Source: CANKHA01 sp963731585 (GTDB lineage: Bacteria; Pseudomonadota; Alphaproteobacteria; Rhizobiales; Xanthobacteraceae). Taken from it: a DNA stretch of 64,000 nucleotides. How positions within the stretch are numbered: position 1 is the stretch's first letter; each line of letters opens with the position of its first letter. Positions 36,000-43,661 of this stretch are shown here, piece by piece. The stretch is taken from NCBI GenBank assembly GCA_963731585.1, contig CAVSWC010000003.1, forward strand, positions 744,001 to 808,000, in the 5' to 3' direction. The notes beneath the pieces are model-generated. The model was not told where the DNA came from. It was given only the letters and a program-made list of their open reading frames with translations, and made no database searches. The translations under genes and the position numbers were made by a program.

Positions 36000-37114
36000 A
36001 TGCGCGTAAGCTTTAAGTCCGCGCTGGAAATGGAAGCGCGCGCGCTCGGATTCGACGCGGTCGGCGTAACGCGTCCCGATGCCATTCCGCAGGCGCCGGA
36101 GCGGCTGGCCCGCTTCCTCGCCGAAGGCCTGCACGGCGACATGGGCTGGATGGCGGCAACCGCCGAGCGGCGCGGCAACCCGCAGCTGTTCTGGCCGCAG
36201 GTCCGCTCGGTCATCATGCTCGGGCTGAATTACGGGCCGGACGAAGACCCGCTCGCCGTGCTCGCGCAACGCACCCGCGGCGGTATTTCGGTCTATGCGC
36301 GCGGGGACGATTATCACGACGCTGATCAAGAAGAAGCTGAAGACGCTGGCGCGTTGGCTGCATGCCACCGCGGGCGGCGAGGTGAAAGTTTTCGTCGACA
36401 CCGCAGCGGTGATGGAGAAGCCGCTGGCCGCCAGCGCCGGTTTGGGCTGGCAAGGCAAGCACACCAACCTTATTTCGCGCGAGTTCGGATCGTGGCTATT
36501 TCTCGGCGCGATCTTCACCACGTTGGAACTGCCGGCGGACCACGCGGAAGCCGGCAGTTGCGGCAGCTGTCAGGCCTGCCTCGACATTTGTCCGACCGCG
36601 GCGTTCCCCGCGCCCTACCGGCTCGATGCCACGCGCTGCATTTCTTACCTGACGATCGAACACAAGGGCCCGATCCCGCGCGCGCTCCGCCCGCTAATGG
36701 GAAACCGCATCTATGGCTGCGACGATTGCCTTGCGGTCTGTCCCTGGAACAAATTCGCCCGGCAGGGACGCGAGGCAAAATTGTTCGCGCGCGACCACTT
36801 GCGCGCGCCGCGGCTCGCCGATCTGGCGCGGCTCGATGACGCCGATTTCCGCGCGCTGTTTTCCAAATCGCCGGTCAAGCGGATCGGGCGTGAGCGTTTC
36901 CTGCGCAATGTGCTGATCGCGATCGGCAACTCCAGCGACGACGCGCTCGCCGGAAGCGCAGCGCCTGCTGGACGATGCCTCGCCACTGGTACGCGGCGCA
37001 GCGGTATGGGCGCTTGCGCGCTTGCTGCCGCGGGCGCAGCTCTCCGCGCTTGCGGCGCGGCGGAGCGAGGCCGATCAAACCGTGCGCGAGGAATGGGACG
37101 CGGCCCTGAGCTAG
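36000..37114 (+). CDS. queG: Epoxyqueuosine reductase QueG (two frameshifts)
   Basis: This cobalamin- and Fe-S-dependent reductase catalyses the last step of queuosine synthesis in tRNA (epoxyqueuosine to queuosine). It is about 370 residues. The N-terminal corrinoid-binding domain contains LGFDAVGVTRPD and VIMLGLNYGPDED. The catalytic Asp region is VFVDTAAVMEKPLA, followed by GLGWQGKHTNLIS. Two 4Fe-4S motifs are intact: CGSCQACLDICP and CDDCLAVCPW. Frames shift by one extra base near 36312 and 36950; the HEAT-like C-terminus then runs to EEWDAALS and the TAG at 37114. Confidence 0.9.
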
Positions 37115-37132
37115 CATTGGTTTTGTTGCAAT

Positions 37133-37320
37133 GGCGGGCCTTCTTTTGTCATCCTGGACGGCGAGCGCTGATCTCGGGTTTACCCGAGATCAGCAATATC
37201 ATGTGCTCAGGTCGGCTATAGCCGACCTGAGTGCGAGCCGATCCGGGACCCAAAAAGTTGTGCCAACAGGAGATGGGTCCCGGCTCTCGCGTTCGCTCGG
37301 CCGGGATGACAAAATGCGAG
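37133..37320. repeat. Intergenic element with two perfect palindromes
   Basis: CTGATCTCGGGT-TT-ACCCGAGATCAG (37168-37193) is a 12-bp perfect stem. The stretch 37206-37231 is a 26-bp sequence identical to its own reverse complement (CTCAGGTCGGCTA plus its complement). Flanking GATCCGGGACCC and GGGTCCCGG segments (about 37240-37282) form a third inverted pair. It sits between queG and the first tandem unit. Confidence 0.8.
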
Positions 37321-37359
37321 CGGTCGGGTGGGGCCGGTGACGTAGCAGAAACGCCGCTG

Positions 37360-37522
37360 CATTGCAGGCTGCCGGTTGCCTCACCGCTTGTTCCATGCCC
37401 TAGTTGTTTCCCATGGGCTGCGGGGCTCGCACAGCGCCCGTTCGGCGGCGCCATACGCCGCTCTGTCATAGCGCTGTTGCGCGCCATCGTCTGCGGCTTG
37501 GCCTTTGACAGGGAGATCACCA
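37360..37522 (+). promoter_or_regulatory. Conserved leader of tandem unit A
   Basis: About 160 bp are nearly identical to 38201-38360 and 39075-39238. Each holds a hairpin GCGGCG-CCATA-CGCCGC (here 37445-37461) located 61-62 bases before the ATG, then TTTGACAGGGAGATCACC, which includes the AGGGAG ribosome site. The block probably carries the promoter and a structured 5' leader. Confidence 0.65.
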
Positions 37523-38032
37523 ATGAAATCCGTTCGCTGCGATTCCAACAGGCGTGTGAGAGCGACTTTGGCCGCCATCGGCCTTTGCTTGGCGGTGGTG
37601 TCGACAACCCCGGCGGCTGCACCCGCAGCCCCGGTGGCTGGCGCATGCGAGACGACGGGGACGAAAGCGAAGGTCTCAACGACACAACAGACGACCAACT
37701 CAATGGATCATGTCAATGTGACCGAGACAGCGATCGCTTTCACGCAGGGCCGCACAAGCTGCGTTATTGTCTCATTTTCATCCGAGGCATCTGCCGCCGC
37801 GAACACTACAATGCGTGTCAGCGCAATAATCGACAGCAATGTTTGCCAACCGGATGAGAGCACTTTTGTACAATCCGGCGCGAGCCCGTCGGGTACGGGC
37901 GGCCACGCGATGAACTTTCTCTGTCTTAACGTTGCGCCGGGCACCCACACTGTCAAAATGCAGTTCAGAAGCGTTAACGGCGGCGACGTGACTTTGGATT
38001 ACCGAACGATGATCGTGCACTACGCCAGATAA
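37523..38032 (+). CDS. Tandem secreted Cys-containing protein, copy A
   Basis: This 169-residue exported protein has no recognised family. A basic N-terminus (MKSVRCDSNRRVR) precedes the hydrophobic core ATLAAIGLCLAVVS and an Ala/Pro-rich cleavage zone (AAAPAAPVAGA). The mature part has four Cys shared by all three copies (ACETT, SCVIVSF, NVCQPD, NFLCLNV), suggesting two disulfides in a beta-rich domain of about 130 residues. The most conserved block is MNFLCLNVAPG to the end, with VKMQFRS and YRTMIVHYAR. The stretch between FVQS and HAMNF (GASPSGTGG) varies in sequence and length between copies. ATG 37523 is chosen because AGGGAG precedes it by seven bases; an in-frame TTG at 37505 does not have one. 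Confidence 0.8.
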   Translation: MKSVRCDSNRRVRATLAAIGLCLAVVSTTPAAAPAAPVAGACETTGTKAKVSTTQQTTNSMDHVNVTETAIAFTQGRTSCVIVSFSSEASAAANTTMRVSAIIDSNVCQPDESTFVQSGASPSGTGGHAMNFLCLNVAPGTHTVKMQFRSVNGGDVTLDYRTMIVHYAR

Positions 38033-38109
38033 AATAGCGCGGCGAGCGAACAAAAAAATCGTTCGCTGTCTTCGCCATGCCGGAAGCGGGCCGCGCCGTT
38101 GCCGGGCGC

Positions 38110-38162
38110 GGCATAGCCCGTCAAAGACGGGCGTAAACGCCATGATAACCCGGCAATCCACC
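38110..38162. repeat. Unit tail repeat A (GCCCGTC hairpin)
   Basis: GCCCGTC-AAA-GACGGGC (38116-38132) is followed by GCGTAAACGC and GACCCGGCAATCC-like sequence. The same element follows copies B (38993-39009) and C (39805-39822), ending each tandem unit; it may act as a transcription stop. Confidence 0.7.
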
Positions 38163-38200
38163 CGTCAAGCAAGAGCGCTTGCGGTTTATGGCGCGAGCGC

Positions 38201-38360
38201 CATTGCAGGCTGCCGGTTGCCTCGCCGCTAGTCTTGCCCTAGTTTTTCCCATGGGCTGCGGGGCTCGGACAGCGCCCGTTCGGCGGCGCCATACGCCGCT
38301 CTGTCATAGCGCTGCTGCGCGCCATCATCCGCGGCTCGGCCTTTGACAGGGAGATCACCA
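38201..38360 (+). promoter_or_regulatory. Conserved leader of tandem unit B
   Basis: This is a near-copy of 37360-37522. The hairpin GCGGCG-CCATA-CGCCGC is at 38283-38299, again 61 bases before the ATG. The preceding GGTTTATGGCGCGAGCGCC (from about 38182) is shared with unit C. Confidence 0.65.
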
Positions 38361-38873
38361 ATGAAATCCGTTCGATGCGCTTCCAATAGGCGGTTGAGAG
38401 CGACTTTGGCCGCCATCGGCCTTTGCTTGGCGGTGGTGTCGGCAATCCCGGCGGCTGCGCCCGCAGCCCCGGTGGCCGCTGGCGCGTGCGAGACGACGGC
38501 GGCGAAAGTGAGGGCGTCAAAGACATTTCAGGCGACTAACTCAACGGCTTATGTCAACGTGATCGACACACCGATCGCTTTCACGCAGGGCCGCACGGAC
38601 TGCGTCATTGTCTCATTTTCATCCGAGGCATATGCCGCCGCGAACACTTCAATGTTTGTCCAAGCAGTACTCGACGGCAATGTTTGCGAACCGAGTGACA
38701 CCGTTTTTGTACGATCCAACGCAACTCCGTCGTTTAATGCCGCCCACGCGATGAACTTTCTCTGCCTTGACGTTGCGCCGGGCAACCACGCTGTCAAAAT
38801 GCAGTTCAGAAGCAGCAGCACCGCCGGCGTCGAATTGAATTTCCGAACGATGATCGTGCACTACGCCAGATAA
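38361..38873 (+). CDS. Tandem secreted Cys-containing protein, copy B
   Basis: This 170-residue paralogue of the flanking copies A and C is exported, with an intact frame. Signal peptide and tail are almost identical to copy A. The mature middle has diverged: IDTPIAFTQGRTDCVIVSFS, SMFVQAVLDGNVCEPSD and the variable loop NATPSFNAA. The C-terminal segment reads VAPGNHAVKMQFRSSSTAGV then NFRTMIVHYAR. All four mature Cys are kept. B and C share more residues with each other (IDTP, TDCV, VLDGNVCEP) than with A, so A split first or B/C were homogenised. Function unknown; retained frames in all three copies argue for selection. Confidence 0.8.
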   Translation: MKSVRCASNRRLRATLAAIGLCLAVVSAIPAAAPAAPVAAGACETTAAKVRASKTFQATNSTAYVNVIDTPIAFTQGRTDCVIVSFSSEAYAAANTSMFVQAVLDGNVCEPSDTVFVRSNATPSFNAAHAMNFLCLDVAPGNHAVKMQFRSSSTAGVELNFRTMIVHYAR

Positions 38874-38984
38874 AATAGCGCGGCGAGCTGACGAGAAATT
38901 CGTCCGCTGTCTTCGACATGCCGGAAGCGGGCCGCGCCATTGTCGGGTGCGGCTTGACCCGGCAAATCCATCATTCGTGATTGC

Positions 38985-39044
38985 CGGGCATAGCCCGTCG
39001 AAGACGGGCGTAAACGCCCTGATGACCCGGCAATCCATCACGAA
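38985..39044. repeat. Unit tail repeat B (GCCCGTC hairpin)
   Basis: GCCCGTC-GAA-GACGGGC lies at 38993-39009, followed by GGCGTAAACGCC-type and GACCCGGCAATCCATCA sequences; it is a near-copy of the element after copy A. An extra inverted GGCTTGACCCGGCAAATCC precedes it. Confidence 0.7.
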
Positions 39045-39074
39045 GGAATGAGCGCTTGGGTTATGGCGCGAGCG

Positions 39075-39238
39075 CCTTGCAGGCTCCGTTGCCTCACCGC
39101 TCGTTCCATGCACTAGTTCTTTTCCCATGGGCTGCGGAGGCTCGCACAGCGCCCGTTCGGCGGCGCCATACGCCGCTCTGTCATAGCGCTGTTGCGCGCC
39201 ATCATCCGCGGCTCGGCCTTTGACAGGGAGATCACCCA
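39075..39238 (+). promoter_or_regulatory. Conserved leader of tandem unit C
   Basis: This is a near-copy of the leaders of A and B with a few single-base differences (one extra C before the ATG). The hairpin GCGGCG-CCATA-CGCCGC is at 39160-39176. Confidence 0.65.
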
Positions 39239-39757
39239 ATGAAATCCGTTCGCTGCGATTCCAATAGGCGTGTGAGAGCGACTTTGGCCGCCATCGGCCT
39301 TTGCTTTGCGGTGGTGTCGACAACCCCGGCGGCTGCACCCGCAGCCCCGGTGGCCACCGGCGCGTGCGAGACCACGGCGGCGAAAGCGAAGGTGTCAAAG
39401 ACATATCAGGAGACTAACTTAACAACTTATGTCAACGTGATCGACACACCGATCCCTTTCACGCAGGGCCGCACGGACTGCGTCATTGTCTCATTTTCAT
39501 CCGAGGCATTTGCCGCCGCGAACACTTCAATGTTTGTCAGAGCGGTACTCGACGGCAATGTTTGCGAACCGGATGACGACCGTTTTGTAGCATCGGTCGG
39601 GGGTGGGGGTGCGTCGGATTTTGGCAACCGCGCGATGAACTTTCTCTGTCTTAACGTTGCGCCGGGCAACCACAATGTCAAAATGCAGTTCAGAAGCACC
39701 AGCGACGGCACCGTGGCGTTGCAATACCGAACGATGATCGTGCACTACGCCAGATAA
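39239..39757 (+). CDS. Tandem secreted Cys-containing protein, copy C
   Basis: This is the third tandem paralogue, 172 residues. The signal peptide matches copy A apart from one Leu-to-Phe change. The mature domain keeps the four Cys and the blocks FTQGRTDCVIVSFSSEA, VLDGNVCEPDD and MNFLCLNVAPGNHNVKMQ. The loop between the third and fourth Cys is the longest of the set (SVGGGGASDFGNR), and the loop after FRS (TSDGTVALQ) also differs. The pattern is a conserved scaffold with two variable loops. An extracellular binding or surface role is only a guess. Confidence 0.8.
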   Translation: MKSVRCDSNRRVRATLAAIGLCFAVVSTTPAAAPAAPVATGACETTAAKAKVSKTYQETNLTTYVNVIDTPIPFTQGRTDCVIVSFSSEAFAAANTSMFVRAVLDGNVCEPDDDRFVASVGGGGASDFGNRAMNFLCLNVAPGNHNVKMQFRSTSDGTVALQYRTMIVHYAR

Positions 39758-39794
39758 AATGCCGCGGCGAGCGGCGGCTAATTTTTTCGTCATT

Positions 39795-39852
39795 GCCGGG
39801 CATAGCCTGTCGAAGACGGGCGTAAACGCTCTGTTGACCCGGACATTTTCGG
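39795..39852. repeat. Unit tail repeat C
   Basis: The element after copy C is slightly decayed: GCCTGTCGAAGACGGGC (39805-39822) then GCGTAAACGC and TTGACCCGG. It marks the end of the three-unit array. 39853-39932 holds nothing recognisable. Confidence 0.6.
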
Positions 39853-39932
39853 ATGGTCATTGCCGTCGTCACGCGCGCCGACAACTCCGACGGTGACGCG
39901 TTTCTGATAAGTCAGCGGCCTTCTCTTCGAAT

Positions 39933-40499
39933 TCACGCGCGCGCCAACGCCGCTTTGAACGCGTCGCGCAGCGCCTGCGCGCGCACGGGTTTATAATCAC
40001 GCTGCTTCACCGGCCCGGGATCGATCTTCAGGCCGACGAAGACCGGACCTGCTTCCGTCAAGATGCCTCCGATCTGCTGCGCAAGATTTGCCGCGTCATC
40101 GAAACGGTAGGCCGCGCGATAACCCGCCGCCAGCGCAAGGCCGGCGTAATCGGTAATGCCGCGGGCGGGCAACGGGTGCCCGCCGTTGGCCTGATACACG
40201 CCGTTTTCCCAGAGGACATGCACAAAATTTTTCGGCGCCGCGCCGGCCACGGTGATCAGCGTGCCGAGCGCCATGGTCAGGCTGCCGTCGCCGTCGAGCA
40301 CGATCACCCGCTTGTCGGGACGCCCGAGCGCAAGCCCCAGTCCGTGCGCGGCGGCAAGCCCCATCGCGCCGACCGAAAAGTAATTCAGCGGATGCGGGCG
40401 CAGCGCGTGCCAGTCGATTGCGGTGCCGTAAACCGCAACGACGATCGCCTCGCCGGCATGCTGCTTGAGAAGTTCGAGGGCGTCGTCGTGCGCGATCAT
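39933..40499 (-). CDS. Thiamine-pyrophosphate enzyme, C-terminal (PP-binding) subunit; sulfo-/phosphonopyruvate decarboxylase-like
   Basis: This 188-residue subunit holds the pyrophosphate-binding half of a split TPP decarboxylase. The TPP motif is VLDGDGSLTMALGTL near residues 66-80, followed by the spaced Asn of HVLWENGVYQ. It corresponds to the beta subunit (ComE type) of sulfopyruvate decarboxylase, or to phosphonopyruvate decarboxylase split in two. Its start overlaps the stop of the partner gene by four bases (ATGA), so a heteromer is expected. The exact 2-oxo acid is undetermined. The frame is intact. Confidence 0.82.
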   Translation of the reverse strand: MIAHDDALELLKQHAGEAIVVAVYGTAIDWHALRPHPLNYFSVGAMGLAAAHGLGLALGRPDKRVIVLDGDGSLTMALGTLITVAGAAPKNFVHVLWENGVYQANGGHPLPARGITDYAGLALAAGYRAAYRFDDAANLAQQIGGILTEAGPVFVGLKIDPGPVKQRDYKPVRAQALRDAFKAALARA

Positions 40500-41038
40500 C
40501 CCGTCACCGGGCTGCGCGCGATAAGAATTGCGACCGGCCTCGCGGCGTCATAGGCGCGGTCGATCGCCGTGCGGATCTTGCCGAGGTCGCGGTCGTCGTG
40601 AAGCGTGTGATGCTCCACGCCCATGGCATCGAGAATGGGCGTGACGATGCGCACGCCGTTGCGCGGCGATTCATGCGGCTGTTTTTCCGGATCATGACCG
40701 AGCAGGCCGACCATCATGGCGAGCGGCAATTTGTAATCGAGCGACACGGCGCGGAGCGCATTCACCGAATCCAGCAGACCGGTGTATTGCATCAGCAGGA
40801 GCGCGCGCTTGCCGCAATAAGATAGCCCGGACGCGATGCCGATGCCTTCGTCCTCGCGCGCGAGACGGATAATCGGCGGATCGCCCGATTGAGTGAGCGG
40901 ATGCAGCAATCCCTTGCTGGTGTAGAGATCGGGCAGCGCCAGGACGTAAGCGATTCCGCTGGCGCGGACCTCCCGCAGGATGGCTTCACCGTGCAGAGCC
41001 GGTGCGGTTTGCGATGGCGGCGCGGCGGTTTCGCTCAT
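40496..41038 (-). CDS. Thiamine-pyrophosphate enzyme, N-terminal (Pyr) subunit
   Basis: This 180-residue partner of the preceding entry holds the pyrimidine-binding half, with the catalytic Glu expected in LAREDEGIGIASGLSYCGK. Other family segments are ALPDLYTSKGLLHPL and LLLMQYTGLLDSVNALR. It matches the alpha (ComD-like) subunit of sulfopyruvate decarboxylase-type enzymes. It is first in a two-gene operon. ComDE in archaea serve coenzyme M synthesis, but bacterial homologues often act in other pathways, so no symbol is given. The hydrolase gene at 41077-41859, same strand, ends 38 bp upstream. Confidence 0.82.
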   Translation of the reverse strand: MSETAAPPSQTAPALHGEAILREVRASGIAYVLALPDLYTSKGLLHPLTQSGDPPIIRLAREDEGIGIASGLSYCGKRALLLMQYTGLLDSVNALRAVSLDYKLPLAMMVGLLGHDPEKQPHESPRNGVRIVTPILDAMGVEHHTLHDDRDLGKIRTAIDRAYDAARPVAILIARSPVTG

Positions 41039-41076
41039 GCCGTCATCTTAACCGCGGCGCGGCTCCTCACAAGCGA

Positions 41077-41859
41077 TCAGAACTCCGCCACCGCCGCCAA
41101 CAGCCGTTGGATATCTTCCGGCCGCGACAGGCGATGGTCCCCGTCCTTCACCAGAGTCAGCACCACATCGTCGCGGGCAAAGCGCGACACCAACTCCACC
41201 GTATGGCCCCACGGCACATCCTCATCCTGCACGCCCTGCAAGATGCGCACCGGACAGCCGGTCTCAATCAAGTCGCCGAACATCAGATGATCGCGCGCCT
41301 CGACAATCAGGCCTCGCGTGATGGGGTAGGGCTCGTCCGAATAGGCGGACGGCTGCGACCATGACCCCTTCTCTTCTATCTCGCGCTTGACTGCCGCCGG
41401 AAACCGCTTCCACATCAGCTCCTCGGTAAAATCGACCGCCGGCGCGATCAGGACGAGGCCCTGCACCGAGGCCATGGCCGTCCGGCCGGCCTTTTCCCGC
41501 CGGCGCAATGCGCGCACCAGCAGAAGCGCCAGCCAGCCGCCCATGGACGAGCCGACGATCACTTGCGGCCCCTGACAGCAGGCGGTGAAGACTTCCAGGC
41601 TTTCCTCCAGCCAGCGGCCGATGGTGCCGTCGACGAAGGCGCCGCCCGATTCTCCATGGCCGGAATAGTCGAAGCGGGTGCAGGCCCGCCCGCGTCCTTC
41701 CGCCCATTGGTCGAGCGCCTCCGCCTTGGACCCGCGCATATCGGATTTGAAGCCGCCCAGCCAGAACAGACCCGGCGAGGCGCCCGCGCGCTGGCGCACG
41801 GCGATGACACGCCCCGCTGCGCCGGTTCCTATCGCCACGGTTTTCAGACAATCATTCAT
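41077..41859 (-). CDS. Alpha/beta hydrolase, carboxylesterase-like
   Basis: This cytosolic alpha/beta hydrolase has 260 residues and an intact frame. It includes FDYSGHGESGGAF (strand after the oxyanion loop), the nucleophile elbow VGSSMGGWLALLL near residue 105, the acid in LQGVQDEDVPW and the catalytic His in KDGDHRLSRPED. Short single-domain members are broad carboxylesterases or palmitoyl-protein thioesterase ABHD10-like enzymes. The ATG at 41859 is preferred; the open frame extends upstream to 42507 only as antisense of infC. It lies upstream of the TPP-enzyme pair in the same orientation. Confidence 0.85.
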   Translation of the reverse strand: MNDCLKTVAIGTGAAGRVIAVRQRAGASPGLFWLGGFKSDMRGSKAEALDQWAEGRGRACTRFDYSGHGESGGAFVDGTIGRWLEESLEVFTACCQGPQVIVGSSMGGWLALLLVRALRRREKAGRTAMASVQGLVLIAPAVDFTEELMWKRFPAAVKREIEEKGSWSQPSAYSDEPYPITRGLIVEARDHLMFGDLIETGCPVRILQGVQDEDVPWGHTVELVSRFARDDVVLTLVKDGDHRLSRPEDIQRLLAAVAEF

Positions 41860-42075
41860 TCGCTCGCTTCGCAATTCGTGCCGCCGATTAACCCGGGGCC
41901 GCTGGAAAGCGTGGTATCTGCCACCCGCGCTGTCTATACCGCCCTGCTCGCCCGCAATCGTTAGACTTTTTAGTGTTACCCGCCGGTCACGTACTGCGCG
42001 CAAGGCAGTATTTGATGTCGTATTGACGTTGACTCGGGGCGGGTTTCTCCCGACATTTCGCCATCGTAACAACAC

Positions 42076-42090
42076 AGGAGCTGTGTCATT
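42076..42090 (+). promoter_or_regulatory. Ribosome binding site fixing the ATT start of infC
   Basis: AGGAG at 42076-42080, a 7-nt spacer, then ATT at 42088-42090. The spacing to the nearest ATG (42100) would be 19 nt, too far. This supports IF-3 autocontrol by discrimination against non-AUG starts. Confidence 0.8.
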
Positions 42091-42627
42091 CGTCGTCCGA
42101 TGAGAAGTCCGATGCCGGCGCCCAAAGATGGGCCGCGCATCAACGAGGATATCCGGGTCCGTGAGGTCCAGCTGATCGACCAAACCGGCCACAACCACGG
42201 TCCCACCGACATTCAAAAAGCCATCGCCATGGCCCAGGAGGCCGGGCTCGACCTGGTCGAGATCGCGCCCAACTCGGTGCCGCCGGTCTGCAAAATCCTC
42301 GACTTCGGCAAATACAAATACCAGGCCCAGAAAAAGGCTGCCGAAGCCCGCAAGAAGCAAAAGGTCGTCGAAATCAAGGAGATCAAGGTCCGTCCGATGA
42401 TCGACGACCATGATTACGACGTGAAGATGCGCGCCATGCACCGCTTCTTCGAGGAGGGCGACAAGGTCAAGATCACCTGCCGCTTCCGCGGCCGTGAAAT
42501 GGCTCACCAGGAGCTGGGCGCGCAGCTCTTGGCGCGGATCCGCGAAGACGTCACCGGCATCGCCAAGGTCGAGCAGGATGCCAAATTCGAAGGCCGCCAG
42601 ATGGTCATGGTGCTGGCGCCGCGCTGA
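42088..42627 (+). CDS. infC: Translation initiation factor IF-3, rare ATT start
   Basis: IF-3 binds the 30S subunit, prevents 50S joining and checks initiator tRNA and start codons. The protein has about 179 residues, with N-domain RINEDIRVREVQLIDQTG, linker KKAAEARKKQKVVEIKEIKV and C-domain KMRAMHRFFEEGDKVK plus FRGREMAHQELG. ATT at 42088 is chosen as start: AGGAG (42076-42080) stands seven bases before it and the resulting N-terminus (M-R-R-P-M-R) matches relatives, while the ATG at 42100 has no properly spaced site. ATT starts on infC allow IF-3 to repress its own translation. rpmI, rplT, pheS and pheT follow. Confidence 0.93.
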   Translation: MRRPMRSPMPAPKDGPRINEDIRVREVQLIDQTGHNHGPTDIQKAIAMAQEAGLDLVEIAPNSVPPVCKILDFGKYKYQAQKKAAEARKKQKVVEIKEIKVRPMIDDHDYDVKMRAMHRFFEEGDKVKITCRFRGREMAHQELGAQLLARIREDVTGIAKVEQDAKFEGRQMVMVLAPR

Positions 42628-42907
42628 GGCGACGCCCGCTTCGGCGCTTCAGCAGTCCAACGATCGCTATTTCTCGTCATCTCCTGGAAACAGCCTCGGG
42701 AGCCGGATTCACCCGGTTCGCGGCGAAAAAGCGGCCCTGAAACCTTGTCTTTCCGGGCATCCTCTGCCATAACCGCGGCCTCTCGCCGACCGGCTAAAGG
42801 GCTGCCGTGGCGGCGTGACCGCTCAATCCGAGCACGCTCAATCGTGAGCACCCGTCCGGTGATCGAAGGCCTTTGGCCTTGCCGATCATCCGGCAGAGGA
42901 GAGCCAA

Positions 42908-43108
42908 ATGCCCAAGATGAAGACCAAGTCAGGCGCTAAAAAGCGCTTCAAGATCACGGGGACCGGCAAGGTCATGTTCGCCCATCAGGGCAAGCGCCAC
43001 GGCATGATCAAGCGGACCAAGAAGCAGATCCGCCAGTTGCGCGGCACGGCGGTGATGTTCAAGACCGACGGCGAGAAAATCAAAAAGTTCTTTCTCCCCA
43101 ACGGCTGA
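42908..43108 (+). CDS. rpmI: 50S ribosomal protein L35
   Basis: This 66-residue basic ribosomal protein is complete: MPKMKTKSGAKKRFKITGTG is the universal L35 start, followed by HQGKRHGMIKRTKKQIRQLR. A GAGGAG site precedes the ATG. The 280-bp stretch after infC is gene-free and could hold the promoter or leader for L35/L20; no known leader structure was identified. rplT follows after 68 bp. Confidence 0.97.
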   Translation: MPKMKTKSGAKKRFKITGTGKVMFAHQGKRHGMIKRTKKQIRQLRGTAVMFKTDGEKIKKFFLPNG

Positions 43109-43176
43109 TCGCCAGCCGGCCGCCCGGACGGCGGCCTGAACCGAACCCCTATTCTTGAGATTGATGGAGATCAGCC

Positions 43177-43575
43177 ATGGCACGCGTTAAACGCGGCGTC
43201 ACTTCGCACGCCAAACACAAGAAGGTTTTGAAGGCCGCCAAGGGTTTTTATGGCCGCCGGAAAAATACCATCCGCATCGCCAAGCAGGCGGTGGAGAAGG
43301 CCAACCAATACGCCTACCGCGACCGCAAGCGCCGCAAGCGCACCTTCCGCGCGCTCTGGATTCAGCGCCTGAACGCAGCCGTGCGTCCCTTCGGCCTGTC
43401 CTACAGCCGTTTCATCGACGGCCTCGCCAAGGCCGGCGTGATGGTGGATCGCAAGGTGCTGTCGGACCTCGCCATTACACAGCCGGCGGCGTTCCAGGCG
43501 ATCGTGGAGAAGGCGAAAGCCGCGCTGCCGGCGGCAGGCGCGCCTAGGTTTTCTCAGTCGTCATCGCGGGCTTGA
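43177..43575 (+). CDS. rplT: 50S ribosomal protein L20
   Basis: This 23S rRNA-binding assembly protein begins ARVKRGVTSHAKHKKVLKAA and includes GFYGRRKNTIRIAKQAVEKA and WIQRLNAAVRPFGLSYSRF. It is 132 residues, about a dozen longer than usual. The extra tail (GAPRFSQSSSRA) is read from the start of a REP-like inverted repeat (43567-43632). Either the repeat was inserted at the gene end or an indel near 43540 removed the normal stop. GATGGAGAT precedes the ATG. Confidence 0.96.
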   Translation: MARVKRGVTSHAKHKKVLKAAKGFYGRRKNTIRIAKQAVEKANQYAYRDRKRRKRTFRALWIQRLNAAVRPFGLSYSRFIDGLAKAGVMVDRKVLSDLAITQPAAFQAIVEKAKAALPAAGAPRFSQSSSRA

Positions 43576-43632
43576 CCCGGCGATCCATCGCTAGCCTAAC
43601 TGTTCCCCGATCGGATGGCCGGGTCAAGCCCG
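43567..43632. repeat. REP-like inverted repeat between rplT and pheS
   Basis: CGGGCTTGACCCGGC (43567-43581) and GCCGGGTCAAGCCCG (43618-43632) are perfect 15-bp inverted arms around 36 bp. The element overlaps the last codons of rplT and ends 29 bp before pheS. Confidence 0.85.
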
Positions 43633-43661
43633 GGCATGACCAGCAAAAAAGCAAGTCTGCC

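Noticed and set aside
37168..39852. CRISPR-like repetition
   Set aside because: The repeats are gene-sized units with leaders and tails, not short regularly spaced repeats with unique spacers, and no cas genes are present.
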